Shown here: positions 25,416 to 34,141 of the stretch, in pieces
Layout: each line of letters starts with the position of its first letter
How positions within the stretch are numbered: the stretch's first letter is position 1
NCBI GenBank assembly: GCA_030123565.1
Contig: CP126122.1
Location: 310,001-374,000, forward strand
DNA from: Nitrospira sp.
GTDB lineage: Bacteria > Nitrospirota > Nitrospiria > Nitrospirales > Nitrospiraceae
Length of the DNA stretch: 64,000 nucleotides
Direction: 5' to 3'
Made by a program: the position numbers and the translations under genes
The notes under the pieces: generated by a model
Database searches by the model: none
What the model saw: the letters and a program-made list of their open reading frames with translations, nothing else
What the model was told of the DNA's origin: nothing

Positions 25416-26237
25416 TCAGGAGAGAGCCGGCTGCTGTTCGAAGGTCATGCCGTTGAGGTCGTGTAAGAGGCGAGGTTCGGCAAGGCCTGCGTCGCTGAGC
25501 TGTCCGGTCCAGAGGCGGCCGGCCTCGCCCCAGACCAGCCTAGTGCCATCCAGATCCGCCCATTCCCCACCCGGCTGTTTCAGGCAAAGGTCGGATTGTG
25601 TCCGGATGAGCTCATGCTCGTCCCAATAGCAGCCTTTGCCGGGAGGGCTACCAACCTGTGCATGGGCGTATTTCCGCAATAGCCAGCCGTTCCCAAGTGG
25701 TTTCTCGAAGATGTCGCATTGATCCGTGATGCCCGCCGAGAGGTAATCGTTGAGCATCCAGCCGTCTCGAAGCAGGCGCGGATAATAGATGCTGAGACAT
25801 TCACCGCCTTTTCCGCCGGACGGCCGATACCTCTCATCGCGCCGCAGTCGGGTCTCATCCCGGTCGTTTCCGTGGCACCCGTTGAGCCAATATCGGCTGT
25901 TGTCGATGAAGAGGCCTCCGCCGTTCCAGCAATCCCCCTTGGGAAAGAAGGCTGAGGCTTTCAGGTAGGGCGTGCGAGCGATCGCCGACCAGGACCCCCT
26001 CGACGGACTGTGCCACTTGCCGTCCATTGCGAAGTAGATGAAATGCTTGCCGTCCGGCGAGAGATCGCAGCGCCGCTCATAGATCCGACCCTTGAACCAT
26101 TGGCCAAGTGTGAACTCGTCGGTGTGGCGATCCCAAAGTATCGTACAAACCCGGCGCGATGGCCCCCGGCGGATGATCAGTCCGATCGGCGCCTCCCGCG
26201 CCAGGAGTACATGAAGTCTTGCCGGGAAGGATGGCAT
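25416..26237 (-). CDS. conserved hypothetical protein with WD/beta-propeller-like strands
   Basis: A 273-residue protein from ATG 26237, rich in Trp, Gly and Asp. Strand-turn patterns such as CDLSPDGKHFIYFAMDGKWH, SRYWLNGCHGNDRDETRL and LDGTRLVWGEAGRLWTGQL hint at a beta-propeller. It has no signal peptide and I see no catalytic motif. The frame is open further upstream but resembles nothing. No ribosome site precedes the ATG; instead a TGCTACACT extended -10 element ends seven bases before it, so translation may be leaderless. Function unknown. Confidence 0.55.
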   Translation of the reverse strand: MPSFPARLHVLLAREAPIGLIIRRGPSRRVCTILWDRHTDEFTLGQWFKGRIYERRCDLSPDGKHFIYFAMDGKWHSPSRGSWSAIARTPYLKASAFFPKGDCWNGGGLFIDNSRYWLNGCHGNDRDETRLRRDERYRPSGGKGGECLSIYYPRLLRDGWMLNDYLSAGITDQCDIFEKPLGNGWLLRKYAHAQVGSPPGKGCYWDEHELIRTQSDLCLKQPGGEWADLDGTRLVWGEAGRLWTGQLSDAGLAEPRLLHDLNGMTFEQQPALS

Positions 26238-26244
26238 GATGAGA

Positions 26245-26253
26245 AGTGTAGCA
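26245..26253 (-). promoter_or_regulatory. extended -10 element abutting the hypothetical gene
   Basis: TGCTACACT on the minus strand fits an extended -10 promoter (TGn plus TACACT). Seven bases separate it from the ATG at 26237, so transcription would begin at or next to the start codon. No convincing -35 box was found. Confidence 0.35.
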
Positions 26254-26405
26254 GAGGAACGCCGGTGGTTATGAGGAACCGCGCTCCCATCCTCGCCTCC
26301 ACTACAGGGAAATTTCATGCATAACCTAGGTGTTTCCCTTGTAGCCTATGGCCGATGGCAGGACTAGGATGAAAAGTAGGACAACCAGGAATGAAGGAGG
26401 TCTTT

Positions 26406-26564
26406 ATGCCGGTTTACTTCCTCATCGCCTTGACGATCCTGTTTTGCGCCATTGCTGTCTGGGCCTCTGTCACCCAGGAGAGTGATCCCATGATGGGTGA
26501 AGACGAGCCAGATTGGGATGTCGAACCGCTCAATCAGCAAGAAGAATACCGCAAGGCCAGTTGA
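26406..26564 (+). CDS. small single-pass membrane protein, 52 residues
   Basis: A perfect AAGGAGG (26394-26400) five bases before ATG 26406 supports translation. The product starts MPVYFLIALTILFCAIAVWA, one membrane helix, and continues with an acidic cytoplasmic or periplasmic tail (MMGEDEPDWDVEPLNQQEEY) to TGA 26564. The pattern is like the small subunits or assembly factors of membrane complexes such as CcoS, but I cannot assign it. It stands alone on the plus strand between two minus-strand genes. Confidence 0.65.
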   Translation: MPVYFLIALTILFCAIAVWASVTQESDPMMGEDEPDWDVEPLNQQEEYRKAS

Positions 26565-26733
26565 GCGTGTGGGTAGGGTGCTGTTCGGGCACGTCAGGCA
26601 CTACCCGCGTCAGCCCTCACACCCCTAAATAGACGGGAACGAGTGTATCGACTGTTTGGTGTGTCTGCGAGACCTCTCCTATGATTGAGCAGAAAAGATT
26701 CTCGACTCAAAGTCTCAATATGAACCTTTGTCA

Positions 26734-27612
26734 CTATCCACCGCGTGCCGTCTTTTTGAGAAGCAAACGAATCATTGCGAACATTCGGTGGAACAGGTAA
26801 TCCACTTGCTCGCTGGTATCAATTGGTGCTCTGTTGGTTTCGCTATGTCGAATCCTAAAGTTGTTTCCCGTTTCAGTTAGGTCACGCGCTTCTTCTTCCA
26901 GCAAGCGCCGAAAGGTTGGTTCCGAAGCAGCTTTGTCTAAAAGGAGTGAAACGGAAGTTCGTTTATCGGCGTGCTCCAGAGTTTTTAGCCTTTCCCAAGC
27001 ATCCCAAAGCTTTTCTAAAGAGTCTCTGCGGTTAGTCAAATCTGGGTCAAGGTACTTCGATCTCGCAGTTTCGAGAAGTGAATTGAGATCGTTGTCTCCT
27101 GTTCGGAACTGGGCTGAGTGGAGCGTCTCTCTTATCCCTTCAGGAGCCAGACGCGTTATTGCACCTTCTTCACTTAGTTCGAAGGCAATTCCATTTCTGG
27201 CGAAGACTAGATTGATATCCTCGCGGAGAGAATCCTGACCTTTTTGCTGATTGAAGTCCAGATGGTAGTGTTTGTAGAAGGAATGATAGCTATGTTGTAC
27301 GGGTTTTCCTGTGCTCTTAAAACAGAATTCAATTAGGTCAAGCACTGCCAGCTTAGGTGGAAGCGCTTGTGGATTAAGTGGCCAGTCAATGTCGGGAATA
27401 TGTCCTTTTTGAGCCAACGAAAAGTCACTTTCTGAACATCCACAAGCAACTTGCCCGTCTGGACATGTGGCTGGAAACCGAAAGCCAAATGATCCATCTT
27501 CTAGTCGAGAGTTAATTGCTGCAACAATGCCGCCCCATGCAGGCTGGGAAATTTCCTCGCTTGTTCGTGGTCTCGGTCCAGATTCTCGGTCGCTAAAATA
27601 CTGCTGTGGCAT
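26734..27612 (-). CDS. uncharacterised protein, AbiJ/HEPN-like C-terminus (possible defence gene)
   Basis: A 292-residue cytoplasmic protein. The C-terminal half has RDSLEKLWDAWERLKTLE and FRIRHSETNRAPI followed by QVDYLFHRMFAMIRLLLK. This order is seen in abortive-infection (AbiJ-type) and related HEPN-like proteins. The N-terminal half contains the Cys-rich stretch CPDGQVACGCSESDF and LDLIEFCFKSTGKPVQHSYH. The DNA is visibly more AT-rich than the surroundings, which suggests horizontal acquisition. No partner gene is adjacent. A role in phage defence is an inference, and the canonical R-x4-6-H motif is not clear. Confidence 0.45.
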   Translation of the reverse strand: MPQQYFSDRESGPRPRTSEEISQPAWGGIVAAINSRLEDGSFGFRFPATCPDGQVACGCSESDFSLAQKGHIPDIDWPLNPQALPPKLAVLDLIEFCFKSTGKPVQHSYHSFYKHYHLDFNQQKGQDSLREDINLVFARNGIAFELSEEGAITRLAPEGIRETLHSAQFRTGDNDLNSLLETARSKYLDPDLTNRRDSLEKLWDAWERLKTLEHADKRTSVSLLLDKAASEPTFRRLLEEEARDLTETGNNFRIRHSETNRAPIDTSEQVDYLFHRMFAMIRLLLKKTARGG

Positions 27613-27948
27613 ACATTTTCACCAATAGCATGTGAATGACAAAACGTAGGCATTGATCGGAATCATCGTTTCACCGCCGCAATTTCCTCAACTTTTCCCA
27701 TTCCAGCTCAGTGGACGTGCGCCTGGCGGGCGGAGAGGGGAGGTCTCGGAGCGCCATCAAAGCGGAGGCAGCATTCTCGATTGGACTGGGCGGGCTGTTC
27801 TGCTGCAGCAGATGGTGTCTCCTGTTCGAAGCTCTGTTCGCGCGTGGCGCTGAACAGAGCAAGTTGAGGCACCAAGGCCCGCTCAGCACTCGTCGCTGCC
27901 AAAGCTTTGGTCTCAGGCGCGAAGAGATCTCCCACTACGCCCGCCTCT
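27613..27948. other. gene-free 336-bp spacer with a perfect hairpin
   Basis: GCTCTGTTC (27831-27839) and GAACAGAGC (27852-27860) form a nine-base perfect stem around a 12-base loop. It lies between the ends and starts of two minus-strand genes. Open frames on both strands here lack ribosome sites and family features and look like remnants or noise. No U-run follows the hairpin. Confidence 0.5.
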
Positions 27949-28617
27949 TCACACCGGCCACTTCTCTTCGGTCCAGGCCATCTCCCAAAACATCCACTCA
28001 TATTTAGAACTGATCAAGAAGGCCTGCTCCATCCGTTTCTTTTCCTCGTGCCCCGTAGTCCGTGCCCAGGTATCGATCCTGGCCCGCATCCATTCCTGTA
28101 CCGCTTCGAATTCGGGCGAGGCATAGAGAAGCAACCAGTCTCGGTAGGGATGTTTGGCCGGGGGCGCGCCGTGCTTGAGGAGGTGTTTGCCGACGACGCA
28201 GTAGATCCAAGCACAGGGGAGGGCGACAACGGCGATCTCCGTGGCGGTACCGCCCTGGGCGACGGCGAGCATGTGGCGGGTATAGGCATAGTTGGTGGGA
28301 GCCATCGGTTCGTTCAGCATGTCTTGCGGCGAGAGTTTCCAACGCTTGCCGTAATTCTCGTGGAGGCTGCGCTCGACCGTGATGGTGTCTTCGGCCAGCT
28401 TGGCAAAGCGCAGTCCCGATTCGGAGTCCGGTGCGCGCAAGGAACCGGCGGCGAAGACGCGGGCCAACTCGGCGAGGAAGCGGGCATCCTGCAGGATGTA
28501 GTAACGAAACTTGCGCTCCGACAACGTGCCCTTGCCGAGCGCGAGTACGAACGGGTGAGTCAGCTGCGCGTCCCACACGGGCTGGGCCAGTTTGCGAAGA
28601 TGGTTCGAAAACGACAT
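27949..28617 (-). CDS. tenA: TenA-family aminopyrimidine aminohydrolase (thiaminase II)
   Basis: A 222-residue all-helical protein. The key residues sit at the positions known from Bacillus TenA: Asp44 (ILQDARF), Cys135 (ALPCAWIY) and Glu207 near the C-terminus (KYEWMFWEMAW). It hydrolyses degraded thiamine pyrimidine to hydroxymethylpyrimidine, which ThiD (encoded 6 kb away) then phosphorylates. The start ATG has AAGGAGG eight bases upstream. It is transcribed alone, downstream of the sthA region on the same strand. Together the two genes indicate thiamine salvage. Confidence 0.9.
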   Translation of the reverse strand: MSFSNHLRKLAQPVWDAQLTHPFVLALGKGTLSERKFRYYILQDARFLAELARVFAAGSLRAPDSESGLRFAKLAEDTITVERSLHENYGKRWKLSPQDMLNEPMAPTNYAYTRHMLAVAQGGTATEIAVVALPCAWIYCVVGKHLLKHGAPPAKHPYRDWLLLYASPEFEAVQEWMRARIDTWARTTGHEEKKRMEQAFLISSKYEWMFWEMAWTEEKWPV

Positions 28618-28726
28618 GCAAGGTCCTCCTTCGTCGGCGTCCCGCGTATCTCGTCGCTCGTGAATCGTATCTCGCGAACAACTATAGAGAAAAAATCATT
28701 CCCGTTTGCGCTTCACGAACGACGTG

Positions 28727-30130
28727 TCACGCCCGCGGCGCCCAGGGGCGGGGCAGTTGGTTGATGCCGTCCAGCGCCGCGACCCGATAACATTCCGCCA
28801 ACGTCGGATAATTGAAGACCGTATCCATGAAGTAGTCGATTTGTCCATGGTAGGCCATGACGGTCTGGCCGATGTGGATGAGCTCCGTGGCCCCGTCGCC
28901 GATCGCATGGACGCCCAGCAGCTCGCGTGTTTTGTTGTGGAAGAGGAGTTTCAACATGCCGATGTCGTCCCCGATGATCTGTCCGCGGGCGATCTCCCGG
29001 TAGCGGGCGATGCCGACGGCATAGGGGATGCCGTTTTTCGTGAGATCGTCTTCGTTGCGGCCGACCATGGAGATTTCGGGAATCGAATAGATGCCGTAGG
29101 GCATCAACTCCGACTGGGTGGTGCAGGGAATGCCGAAGGCATGGCAGGCGGCATGGCGGCCCTGCTGCATGGAGGTGGAGGCCAGCGAGGGGAACCCGAT
29201 GATGTCGCCGGCGGCATAAATATGAGGCACGGCGGTCTGGAAGTGTTCGTTGACTTTAAGGCGGCCTCGGTCGTCGGCGCTCAGGCCGACGGCTTCCAGG
29301 TTGAGCGCGGGGCTCGCGCCGATGCGGCCGACCGAATAGAGCACGGTGGTGGCGCCGATTTCCTTGCCGCTCTTGAGCCGAACGACGACTTGCTGTTCCG
29401 CCCGTGGCTCCACGGAGACGACTTCCTCGTTGAACCGTAATGTCACCCCGATGCTGCGCATCTGGTACTGCAGCGCCTCGATGATTTCGGTGTCGACGAA
29501 TTCGAGCAGGCGAGGCCGCCGTTCGATCAAGGTGACATGGATGCCCATCATGGCCAGGATCGAGGCATATTCGGTACCGATCACGCCGCCGCCGATGATC
29601 GTGATGGATTTGGGGAGCTGTTTGAGGACCAATATCCCGTCCGTATCGATGATGGATTGGTCGTCGAACGGGATATGGGTCGGCCTGGCCGGGATGGTCC
29701 CGCAGGCGATGACGATGAAGTCGGCCGTATGTTCGTGGTGGTCGTCGGAACCTTCGATGCGCAGGCGGTGCGGGTCCACGAAGCTCGCCGTGCCGAAAAA
29801 CATTTCGACATTGTTGCGGGCCATCTGATTCTGGATGATCTCGATCTCCCGCTTGATGACGTGGTTGGAACGGAAGCTGAGGTCGTCCATCGTGATGTCC
29901 TGTTTGACGCGGTAACTGGCGCCGTACAGGTTGCGTTGATGGAAGCCGGAGAGGTAGAGCACGGCTTCGCGGAGAGATTTGCTGGGGATGGTGCCGGTAT
30001 TGGTGCAGACGCCGCCGACGACCTGCTTGCGTTCGACGATGCCGACTTTTTTGCCCAGCTTGGCCGCCTGGATGGCGGCTTTCTGGCCGGCCGGGCCGGT
30101 GCCGATGACGAGCAGATCGTAATGCGCCAT
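28727..30130 (-). CDS. sthA: Si-specific NAD(P)+ transhydrogenase (soluble)
   Basis: A 467-residue flavoprotein of the pyridine nucleotide-disulfide oxidoreductase family. It has the FAD site DLLVIGTGPAGQKAAIQAAK, the NAD(P) site ITIIGGGVIGTEYASILA, and a C-terminal dimerisation domain. The redox-disulfide position reads GGVCTNTGTIPSK: the second Cys is Thr, which is diagnostic for SthA rather than lipoamide dehydrogenase or mercuric reductase. It balances NADPH with NAD+. The start has AGAGGCGAA just upstream. It is not visibly in an operon. Confidence 0.9.
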   Translation of the reverse strand: MAHYDLLVIGTGPAGQKAAIQAAKLGKKVGIVERKQVVGGVCTNTGTIPSKSLREAVLYLSGFHQRNLYGASYRVKQDITMDDLSFRSNHVIKREIEIIQNQMARNNVEMFFGTASFVDPHRLRIEGSDDHHEHTADFIVIACGTIPARPTHIPFDDQSIIDTDGILVLKQLPKSITIIGGGVIGTEYASILAMMGIHVTLIERRPRLLEFVDTEIIEALQYQMRSIGVTLRFNEEVVSVEPRAEQQVVVRLKSGKEIGATTVLYSVGRIGASPALNLEAVGLSADDRGRLKVNEHFQTAVPHIYAAGDIIGFPSLASTSMQQGRHAACHAFGIPCTTQSELMPYGIYSIPEISMVGRNEDDLTKNGIPYAVGIARYREIARGQIIGDDIGMLKLLFHNKTRELLGVHAIGDGATELIHIGQTVMAYHGQIDYFMDTVFNYPTLAECYRVAALDGINQLPRPWAPRA

Positions 30131-30358
30131 TTCGCCTCTTTATGGTGGCAGCCGATGTCCTCGCCCGGCCTGGCCGTTCTCAAGGACCGTAATACGTGAA
30201 TCGTGAAGCGTCTCTCATCGGAGCCCGAAGCGGAGAGCGACCGGCTGATGGTACGGGCAAGGCGAGGATTCCGTCCTCATTCTTCGGCTAAGGTTGTGCC
30301 CCCTGCGCCAGAGGTTCTTTGACGAGATACGAACGACTCTTCACGGTGGACGCTGACC

Positions 30359-31045
30359 TCAACTGGCCGTGACGAGTGAGCGCGCGAATCGAAAGGCCTC
30401 CTCCAGATCCGGTAGTTGCGCCAACTCGGGGGTGATTTGGAGGTAGCGGACCCTGTTGTCCTTGTCCACCACCATCACCGCGCGGCTCAGGAGATGGGGG
30501 TCTTTGAGCAACAGCCCGTGGGCCTTGCCGAAATCGGCGGCGCGAAAATCGGAGAGGAAGGTCACGTTGGCGATCTTCGCCTCTTCCGCGAAACGCTTTT
30601 GGGCGAAGGGGGTGTCGATGCTGACGGTGATGAGTTCCACCATCCGGTCCAGACCCTTGTTCTTCTCGCTCAGATAGTGGGTTTGTTGCTCACAGACCTT
30701 GGTGTCGAGGGACGGGACGATGCTGATGATGCGCACCTTTCCCTTCCCCTTGGTCTCGTTGATGTTGACCATCGACAAGTCCGTTTGCACGAGCTTCACG
30801 TCCCGCAGGCTGTCGCCGACCTTGATGCCCATGCCGGAGAGCATCAACGGTTTGCCTTGAAACAGGATGTTGTTGCCCTCGCCCGATGCCGCGCTGCCGT
30901 TGGCGACGGGGAGGTCTTTATAGGAAAAGTCCGGTCGGCCTGGATCGGGCAAGCTCCCGCACCCGCTGATCCCCAGGCAGACCAAGGCGATCATGAGGCA
31001 GGGAAGCGTGGGGGAACTTATCGCACGGGATTGAATCGGTGACAT
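30359..31045 (-). CDS. tpx: lipoprotein thiol peroxidase lacking the resolving cysteine
   Basis: 228 residues from ATG 31045, with GGGAG at about nine bases. A lipoprotein signal ends in LGISGC (Cys29), so the enzyme is exported and lipid-anchored, unlike cytoplasmic Tpx. The Tpx domain shows GKPLMLSG, the peroxidatic site PSLDTKVCEQQTHYL (Cys118) and SIDTPFAQKRFAEEA. In the last motif family members have a resolving Cys right after the Phe; here it is Ala153. No other Cys exists in the mature domain, so it should act as a 1-Cys peroxidase. It follows pycB and a lipoprotein hydrolase on the same strand. Confidence 0.85.
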   Translation of the reverse strand: MSPIQSRAISSPTLPCLMIALVCLGISGCGSLPDPGRPDFSYKDLPVANGSAASGEGNNILFQGKPLMLSGMGIKVGDSLRDVKLVQTDLSMVNINETKGKGKVRIISIVPSLDTKVCEQQTHYLSEKNKGLDRMVELITVSIDTPFAQKRFAEEAKIANVTFLSDFRAADFGKAHGLLLKDPHLLSRAVMVVDKDNRVRYLQITPELAQLPDLEEAFRFARSLVTAS

Positions 31046-31116
31046 GGAGCGTCTCCCTCGATGAACGGATGGCGGTGAATCTTTCCCCGCCACTCTATGG
31101 ATGCGCCGGCCCTCTG

Positions 31117-32082
31117 TCAAGGTTGTAGAAAGTCGATGAGGTGCCGGTTGACCACCTGCGGCTGTTCCCATTGGGGGATGTGGCCCGCGTCGGGAATCAC
31201 GATCAGCCGAGACCCTGGAATGGCGGCTTGGAGGTCGCGGCCGACCGAGGGCGGGAAGAGCCGATCATGTTCGCCCCAAAGAATCAACGTGGCGTGCCGG
31301 ATCTCCTTGAGCCTGGTGGCATAGTCTCGTTCCCACAGGGGCAGGCTGTCCCGGATCGACAGGAGGGGACCGATCAGGTTTGCCCGCTGTCGATTCCGGT
31401 TGGAGCGGTCGAGGACCGCCGGTGTCAACAGGGTCTGGTCGTAAACGATTTCTTTCAGCACGGCCTCCATCGTACGGCTGCCGAACAGCCAAGCGCCGAA
31501 ACGGGCCAGCCAAACCGGCATATGCGTATCAACCGCCCGTCGCATCAGCGGGCTGGCCAGACGTTCGCGTACATGGTCGGGCAAGCCGTCGATCAAAACC
31601 AGCCGATCGACCAACTCCGGGTGGGTCAAGGCCATGCCGATCGCCACGCCGCCTCCCATGGAATTGCCGACCAGCGTGGCGGTTGGGAGGCCGAGCCTGT
31701 CCATGAGCCCCCGTACGGATTCGATCAGCTCCTCCGGTCGATAGTCGAGGTTCGGCTTGTCCGAGAGGCCGGATCCGATCAGATCGGGCGTAATGACGCG
31801 GAAGTGTGCGGCGAGGGGCATTTGCTGATATTCCCATTGCCACATCGATCCGCCGTAGCCATGGATCAGGATGAGCGGCGGGCCTTGGCCATGGTCCAGA
31901 TAGGCGATGCGATGGCCGTTGACGGAGGCGATCTTGACGGGAAATCGCTGGATGGCGTCGAACCAGGGAGGCATCTCCGGAGTGGCTGCGCAGCCGGTCA
32001 TGAGGATACTCGCGAGACAGCAGGCAGCCACGTGATCGGGTGCAACGGCCGTGAACCGGACGAGCCACGCCGGAAGCCGCAC
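31117..32082 (-). CDS. lipoprotein alpha/beta hydrolase
   Basis: 321 residues starting at GTG 32082, four bases after the pycB stop, with GGAG upstream. A signal segment ends in a lipobox-like ASILMTGC. The hydrolase domain has LIHGYGGSMWQWE, the elbow VGNSMGGGVAIGMAL with Ser, Asp in LWGEHDRLFPP and His in DAGHIPQWEQP. That is a complete triad. It resembles esterase/C-C hydrolase types, and the substrate is unknown. The close spacing suggests co-transcription with pycA-pycB and the tpx gene, although a periplasmic hydrolase has no obvious tie to carboxylation. Confidence 0.8.
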   Translation of the reverse strand: MRLPAWLVRFTAVAPDHVAACCLASILMTGCAATPEMPPWFDAIQRFPVKIASVNGHRIAYLDHGQGPPLILIHGYGGSMWQWEYQQMPLAAHFRVITPDLIGSGLSDKPNLDYRPEELIESVRGLMDRLGLPTATLVGNSMGGGVAIGMALTHPELVDRLVLIDGLPDHVRERLASPLMRRAVDTHMPVWLARFGAWLFGSRTMEAVLKEIVYDQTLLTPAVLDRSNRNRQRANLIGPLLSIRDSLPLWERDYATRLKEIRHATLILWGEHDRLFPPSVGRDLQAAIPGSRLIVIPDAGHIPQWEQPQVVNRHLIDFLQP

Positions 32083-32085
32083 CGT

Positions 32086-34071
32086 CTACTCCAACTGAAT
32101 GACGGTTTCGTCGGTCTTGACGTTGTCTCCCTCGGCGACGAGAATGGCGACCACCCGTCCGTCCATGGGAGCAGGGACCTGGCTCTCCATTTTCATCGCT
32201 TCGATGATCAAGAGCGGATCGCCCGTCTTGACCTGGCTGCCCTCCGTCACCAGTACCTTCACGACGCGGCCCGGCATGGGAGGCGCCACGTCGCCCGGTT
32301 TGGTGGGGCGTGGCCGCTTGGGTTTGGCCGTGCTGCCGGTCTCTGGTGCTTCTGGCACGCCCGCGAGGACTTCCTGCAGGGGTTCCAGCGAGACTTCCTG
32401 CAGCCGGTCGTTGACGCGGATGTAGTAGGGCTTGCGGCCGTCGGTCTTACGGCCGGAGCCGGAGACGACGACATGGTACGTTTCGCCGTGGACCGAGATG
32501 TTGAATTCCGCCGGGGCCAGGTGCAGCTCGTGCGCAACGGCGGGGCCTTTGGCCTCGGAGGGCTCCAGCGGTTCCGGCCGTAGTTCGCCGCGTTCCCGCG
32601 CCTCGAAGAAATCCCTGGCGATCGCCGGGAACAGGGCGAACGAGAGCTGGTCCTCCGGCGTGGTCGCCGTTTCCGGCATTTCCGTCCTGAGCTTGTCGAA
32701 CTCCGGCTCCAACCGGTCGGCCGGCCGGCCCTTCACCGGTTCCTCGTCGCCGATGGCCCGCGCCATGATTTCTTTGTCGAGGGGACCAGGGGCGCGCCCG
32801 TAGAGCCCCAAAAAGTAATTCTTGGTTTCGGTGGTGATGACCTTGTACCGCTCGCCCTGTTCCCCGGTCAGCACATTGAGGGTGGCCTGGGTGCCGACGA
32901 TCTGGCTGGTCGGCGTCACGAGCGGCGGATAACCCATCTCCTTGCGCACGCGAGGCACTTCGTCGAGCACTTCCTTCATCCGATCGATCGCATTCTGTTC
33001 GGCCAGCTGCGCGGCGAGATTCGAGAGCATGCCGCCGGGAATCTGCGACGTGAGGATCTCGGCATCCACGCCGGTGAAGTCGCTTTCAAACTGCCGGTAT
33101 TTTCGCCGCACGTCGCGGAAGTGTTCGGTGATCGGCTCGAATTGCCGCAGATCCAACCCCGTGTCGTAGGGCGTGTTGCGCAGGCTGGCGATCAAGGTTT
33201 CGGTCGGCGGGTGGGAGGTGCCGCCTGCCAGCGGAGAGACCGACGTGTCCAGCATGTCGAGTCCACCCAGCACCGCCATCAATGCCGACATCGAGGCCAT
33301 CCCGGAGGTGTAGTGGGTATGGAGATGGATGGGGACCTTCACGGCGGCCTTGAGCCGGCGGATCAGTGTGTAGGCATCGAGCGGTGCGAGCAGGCCGGCC
33401 ATGTCCTTGATGCAGAGGGTATCGGTGCCCAGGTCTTCCAGCTGTTTGGCCATCGACACGAACCGGTCGATGCTGTGGACCGGGCTCACGGTATAGCAGA
33501 TCGTCGCTTCCACATGTTTGCCGCAGGCCTGGACTTCGCGAATGGCACGGTCGAGGTTGCGGACGTCGTTGAGCGCATCGAAAATGCGGAAGACGTCGAT
33601 CCCGTTGGCCGCCGACCGTTCGATGAATTTGTCGAGCACGTCGTCGGCATAGTGCCGATACCCCACGAGGTTTTGTCCGCGCAGCAACATCTGCAGTCTG
33701 GTGTTCGGCATCGCCTCGCGCAGGGCGCGGAGCCGCTCCCAGGGATCTTCCTTGAGGAAGCGGAGACAGGTATCGAAGGTGGCGCCGCCCCAGACCTCCA
33801 GGGACCAATAGCCGACGGCGTCGAGCTTCTGGGCGACGGGCAGCATGTCTTCCGTCCGCATGCGCGTCGCCAGCAACGACTGATGCCCGTCGCGGAAGGC
33901 GACGTCGGTCAACAGCAGCTTCTTCGCCGGAGCCGGCTCCAGGTGAAACCCCGGTTTCGCCGGACGCAGGTTCCGGACGGCGCGCGAGGCGGTCGGCCGG
34001 GCGGTTTTTGCGGAAGCCTTCTTAGAGGGAGTGTTCTTGGGAACGGCTTTCTTCGTCTTCTTCGTTGCCAT
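32086..34071 (-). CDS. pycB: pyruvate/2-oxoglutarate carboxylase subunit B (carboxyltransferase plus biotin domain)
   Basis: A 661-residue protein. A Lys/Ala-rich N-terminal extension (about 45 residues) precedes the HMGL-like carboxyltransferase domain. Its motifs are LTDVAFRDGHQSLLATRM, YWSLEVWGGATFDTCLRFL and CIKDMAGLLAPLDAY, the last with metal and lysine ligands. The C-terminus is a biotinyl domain with IEAMKMESQV. It pairs with the biotin carboxylase encoded 70 bp upstream. In autotrophs of the reductive TCA cycle such two-subunit enzymes carboxylate pyruvate to oxaloacetate, or 2-oxoglutarate to oxalosuccinate (CfiA). Sequence alone does not decide which. Confidence 0.88.
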   Translation of the reverse strand: MATKKTKKAVPKNTPSKKASAKTARPTASRAVRNLRPAKPGFHLEPAPAKKLLLTDVAFRDGHQSLLATRMRTEDMLPVAQKLDAVGYWSLEVWGGATFDTCLRFLKEDPWERLRALREAMPNTRLQMLLRGQNLVGYRHYADDVLDKFIERSAANGIDVFRIFDALNDVRNLDRAIREVQACGKHVEATICYTVSPVHSIDRFVSMAKQLEDLGTDTLCIKDMAGLLAPLDAYTLIRRLKAAVKVPIHLHTHYTSGMASMSALMAVLGGLDMLDTSVSPLAGGTSHPPTETLIASLRNTPYDTGLDLRQFEPITEHFRDVRRKYRQFESDFTGVDAEILTSQIPGGMLSNLAAQLAEQNAIDRMKEVLDEVPRVRKEMGYPPLVTPTSQIVGTQATLNVLTGEQGERYKVITTETKNYFLGLYGRAPGPLDKEIMARAIGDEEPVKGRPADRLEPEFDKLRTEMPETATTPEDQLSFALFPAIARDFFEARERGELRPEPLEPSEAKGPAVAHELHLAPAEFNISVHGETYHVVVSGSGRKTDGRKPYYIRVNDRLQEVSLEPLQEVLAGVPEAPETGSTAKPKRPRPTKPGDVAPPMPGRVVKVLVTEGSQVKTGDPLLIIEAMKMESQVPAPMDGRVVAILVAEGDNVKTDETVIQLE

Positions 34072-34141
34072 ACTGCGGCCTCGGGCGGCGGATCCGCTTA
34101 CGTCACAGGGTTGAGGTGGTGCTTGCCTGGTGGCTGGGAGG

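Noticed and set aside
27711-28007. Possible gene in the spacer before tenA
   Set aside because: No ribosome site, overlaps the tenA end, and low-complexity composition on both strands.
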